NCBI GenBank assembly: GCA_016939365.1
Contig: JAFGHD010000025.1
Span: forward strand, 1-56,019
DNA length: 56,019 bases
Reading direction: 5' to 3'
Origin: Bacteroidales bacterium
GTDB taxonomy: Bacteria > Bacteroidota > Bacteroidia > Bacteroidales > JAFGHD01
Part shown: positions 53,647 through 56,019 of the stretch, one piece after another
Numbering within the stretch: the stretch's first letter is position 1
How the letters are laid out: every line of letters begins with the position of its first letter
The notes under the pieces: generated by a model
Seen by the model: the letters and a program-made list of their open reading frames with translations, nothing else
Told to the model about the DNA's origin: nothing
Database searches by the model: none
Translations under genes and position numbers: made by a program

Positions 53647-55659
53647 TTATTTGATCTTAAATACGAGTGCCGTCCTGCAGGGAAGATATACACTCAGGAG
53701 GTGTGAATCCGCGGATTCATCATACAGGGTGTTGTATGTCATTGATGTGTCAACCCTTTCATGGCCTCCGAACTGTCTGCTGTCTGTGCTTAGAATGATT
53801 CTGTATGCCCCTGGGATATCAACCCTGAATCCATAATCGGGGATTGATCTGTCGGGATGAAAATTGAAGGCGAAGATCACTCTGTTGCGCTCGAATATGA
53901 TGGTTTTGTTCAGGGTATCCATATTTATCTGCTTGGCAAACCAGTGCGAGAAGATGTCCTTTTCCTGCATCACCCTGACCATGGCTGCATCGAAAGCACC
54001 CAGAAACCGGTACTTCAGATCCGGATTGTCCAGCAGGGACCATTGGCGCCTGGCATAGTGATAGCTCCACTGATTCCCTTCCCTTGGGAAGTCGATCCAT
54101 TCGGGATGTCCAAACTCATTGCCCATGAAATTCATCCAAGCCTGCCCGCCCAATGCAAGGCTGATCAGTCGGATCATCTTATGGAGAGCCATGCCCCGGT
54201 CTATGACCGGATTTGAATCATCCTTATGCATGTGCCAGTACATCTCCTTGTCCATGAGCCAAAAGGCGATGGTCTTGTCTCCGACAAGCGCCTGATCATG
54301 GGATTCACAGTATGAGACGGTCTTGACGTATGGAAGCCTGTCATTGAGCACATGCCACATCTCATAAATATCCCATTCTTCATCTCTCTTCTCTTTCAGA
54401 TACCGTGTCCAGAAATCAGGTATCCCCATCCCAAGGCGATAATCAAAACCAAGACCTCCTTCCTTTACCGGAAATGTCAGACCGGGCATCCCCGTGACAT
54501 CCTCTGCAATGGTGACAGCATCATGCCGAAAGTAATGTATGAGCTTGTTGGCCAGCTGCAGGTAGGTTATGGCATCCCATTCCACCCCTTTTCTGAAATA
54601 CTTATCCCTTTCATTTATAGGCTCATTCCCATGATGAAAATACATCATAGATCCAACGCCATCGAACCTGAATCCGTCAAAGTGAAACTCTCTCAACCAG
54701 TATTTCAGGTTGGACAGCAGGAACCGCAGCACTTCTGTTTTTCCGTAGTCGAAAAGCTTTGAATCCCATTGGGGGTGATTGCCCCGGTCGCCGGGGTGGA
54801 AGTACTGGGCGTCAGATCCGTCAAACTCATTGATCCCTTCATTCGTATTTTTCACGGTATGTGAATGGACCACATCGAGTATTACTGCAATGCCTGCCTT
54901 GTGGGCTTCGCGAATTAACCGCTTTAACTCTTCAGGTGTACCGAATCTTGAAGAGGGGGCAAAGAAATTGGAAACATGGTAACCGAAAGAGCCATAGTAG
55001 GGGTGTTCCTGGATAGCCATCAGCTGTATGGCATTGTAACCCGCTTTTTTGATCCGGGGCAGGATGTTTTCCTCAAATTCCCTGTACGTACCGATCCCCG
55101 GTTTTTCCTGCGCCATTCCGATATGGCATTCATAAATGAACAACCCTTTTGATGATTCGAGCCTGTAGTGGTCACCCTCCCAGTCGAAACGACCCGTGAA
55201 CCAGAGCTGACCGGAGAAATTCTTTGTCTGTTCATCCTGCACCACGCGGGTAATGTAGGCGGGAATTCTGAACTGAGTCCCTCTTGGGGATCGGACCACA
55301 ACCTTGATAAGGCTCCCGTGAACAAAGGAATTGCGGTATTCCTTTTCCGGCAGAAAGATTTCCCAGACACCGAACTCGTTGCGGGTCAAGGGATGCAAAT
55401 TGTCATCCCATCCGTTGAAATCGCCTGTCAGATGAAGGGAATCAGCCATCGGTGCCCACTCCCGGTATATCCATCCCTTGTTGTGACGGTCGTAGTTGAT
55501 CCCGAAATACCGGTATCCATCAGCAAATCGTAACAGACTGCCGAAGTCCCTTTCAATCTGTGCCAGTCTTTGACGATACCTTTCATACCTTTCGAGAATA
55601 TCACGGGCACTCGGCTCAAGCCAGGGATCTGTTTTTACCAGATTGATTCGGGAATTCAT
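53647..55659 (-). CDS. glgB: 1,4-alpha-glucan branching enzyme
   Basis: GlgB makes alpha-1,6 branches in glycogen. The ATG at 55659 (670 aa) is chosen because a -7 element lies at 55690-55697, inside the longer frame. It has an N-terminal CBM48-like domain (GINYDRHNKGWIYREWAPMADSLHLTGDFNGWDD), a GH13 barrel with DVVHSHTVKNTNEG, the nucleophile Asp in GFRFDGVGSMMYFHHG, Glu in TIAEDVTG and Asp in CESHDQA, and a C-terminal beta domain. The size and several phrases (GNEFGHPEWIDFPREGNQWSYHYARRQW) match the eukaryote-like GBE branch found in Bacteroidota. Confidence 0.95.
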   Translation of the reverse strand: MNSRINLVKTDPWLEPSARDILERYERYRQRLAQIERDFGSLLRFADGYRYFGINYDRHNKGWIYREWAPMADSLHLTGDFNGWDDNLHPLTRNEFGVWEIFLPEKEYRNSFVHGSLIKVVVRSPRGTQFRIPAYITRVVQDEQTKNFSGQLWFTGRFDWEGDHYRLESSKGLFIYECHIGMAQEKPGIGTYREFEENILPRIKKAGYNAIQLMAIQEHPYYGSFGYHVSNFFAPSSRFGTPEELKRLIREAHKAGIAVILDVVHSHTVKNTNEGINEFDGSDAQYFHPGDRGNHPQWDSKLFDYGKTEVLRFLLSNLKYWLREFHFDGFRFDGVGSMMYFHHGNEPINERDKYFRKGVEWDAITYLQLANKLIHYFRHDAVTIAEDVTGMPGLTFPVKEGGLGFDYRLGMGIPDFWTRYLKEKRDEEWDIYEMWHVLNDRLPYVKTVSYCESHDQALVGDKTIAFWLMDKEMYWHMHKDDSNPVIDRGMALHKMIRLISLALGGQAWMNFMGNEFGHPEWIDFPREGNQWSYHYARRQWSLLDNPDLKYRFLGAFDAAMVRVMQEKDIFSHWFAKQINMDTLNKTIIFERNRVIFAFNFHPDRSIPDYGFRVDIPGAYRIILSTDSRQFGGHERVDTSMTYNTLYDESADSHLLSVYLPCRTALVFKIK

Positions 55660-55689
55660 CTTGTGTGCATGGATGACGATACAGTCCGG

Positions 55690-55697
55690 CAAAGGTA
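55690..55697 (-). promoter_or_regulatory. -7 element for glgB
   Basis: The minus strand reads TACCTTTG, a perfect TAnnTTTG match, with no clear TTG about 20 nt upstream. The leader to the ATG at 55659 would be about 25 nt. Confidence 0.4.
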
Positions 55698-55810
55698 ATA
55701 AATGCATCCCTCATCACCCGGGTACTGCATTCCTGCCGATACTTTTATTTATATCAATTCTAAATAATAGATTTTATTCGTACTTTTTACACAGCCGATA
55801 AGTAGCCTTG

Positions 55811-56019
55811 ATGATGGAAATGAATGAAGTTCTCGAAAAAGTGCCGGGACATCTGATGAGCCTGGTCGTCGACCTACTTTACCCAAAATATACGGGACAG
55901 GATCACGCGGTATGGAGATATATCATAAGGCAGAATGTCCGCTACCTGCCCGGGGTTGCTCATCCTTCCTATCTTGCTGGATTAAGTAAGACAGGCATCA
56001 GCATCAACCGGATACCTCA
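55811..56019 (+). CDS. Biopterin-dependent aromatic amino acid hydroxylase, 3' partial
   Basis: The frame opens at ATG 55811 (or 55814) and runs off the right edge. The visible 69 residues (KVPGHLMSLVVDLLYPKYTGQDHAVWRYIIRQNVRYLPGVAHPSYLAGLSKTGISINRIP) match the start of the catalytic domain of bacterial phenylalanine-4-monooxygenases: the QDHAVWRYI-R helix and YL-GL-GI-IP block. The family hydroxylates phenylalanine using a pterin and non-haem iron, but the iron-ligand region lies outside the window, so function is by family only. A TACTTTTT (one mismatch to TAnnTTTG) at 55781-55788 could be its -7 box. Confidence 0.8.
   Translation, partial: MMEMNEVLEKVPGHLMSLVVDLLYPKYTGQDHAVWRYIIRQNVRYLPGVAHPSYLAGLSKTGISINRIP

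Overview
The window reads as a chromosomal segment of a Bacteroidota bacterium, most likely of the order Bacteroidales. The grounds are type IX secretion (T9SS) sorting domains (type B on the PKD protein, type A on the M23 protein), many SPII lipoproteins, a long NusB (about 320 aa), a merged str-S10-spc-alpha ribosomal cluster without tuf, zinc-free S4, S14 and L36, and promoters of the Bacteroidota form TTG/TTTG - about 20 nt - TAnnTTTG in front of many genes. No tRNA, rRNA, CRISPR array, insertion sequence or integrase was seen, and base composition looks even.

Layout. 1-6 kb: a thioredoxin-fold protein cut by the left edge, an 11-PKD T9SS cargo protein and, convergent, a beta-helix lipoprotein. 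6.2-9.4 kb: a cytosolic-looking NlpC/P60 protein, then a minus-strand operon nusB - lipoprotein - AMMECR1. 9.5-17.6 kb: two plus-strand genes for exported proteins that share an N-terminal module. One ends in an octad beta-helix like phage gp5/VgrG needles, the other in a domain that reads as Hcp, the type VI tube protein. Between them lies a minus-strand operon guaA - LysM/periplasmic-binding protein - ttcA. 17.7-21.2 kb: radical SAM protein (PflX type), methyltransferase and GapN-type dehydrogenase. 21.3-31.4 kb: a T9SS M23 protein; a plus-strand operon of TPR histidine kinase, atypical SDR, galactokinase and PPK2; and facing it a minus-strand operon of a membrane protein, an exported class-I amidotransferase-like lipoprotein and an aldose-1-epimerase lipoprotein. 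31.6-33.1 kb: a GH13 lipoprotein.

33.1-33.44 kb is a 380-bp gap that looks far from empty. It has a consensus promoter, two perfect 8-bp stems, more pairing and a T8 run, then a second -10-like (-7) element just before rpsL. I propose a short structured RNA gene or leader here. 33.4-51.5 kb is the ribosomal cluster rpsL through rplQ, with fusA, secY, map, infA and rpoA, followed by eno. 53-55.7 kb is a minus-strand glgB - VTT membrane protein pair, and the right edge cuts a biopterin-dependent aromatic amino acid hydroxylase.

How the genes fit together. GalM, GalK, PPK2, the GH13 lipoprotein and GlgB suggest use of galactose and alpha-glucans with glycogen and polyphosphate storage. The ribosomal block is ordinary. 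The most unusual material is the pair of exported proteins with contractile-injection-like C-termini and the unannotated RNA in front of rpsL. Functions were assigned by reading motifs, without database searches.
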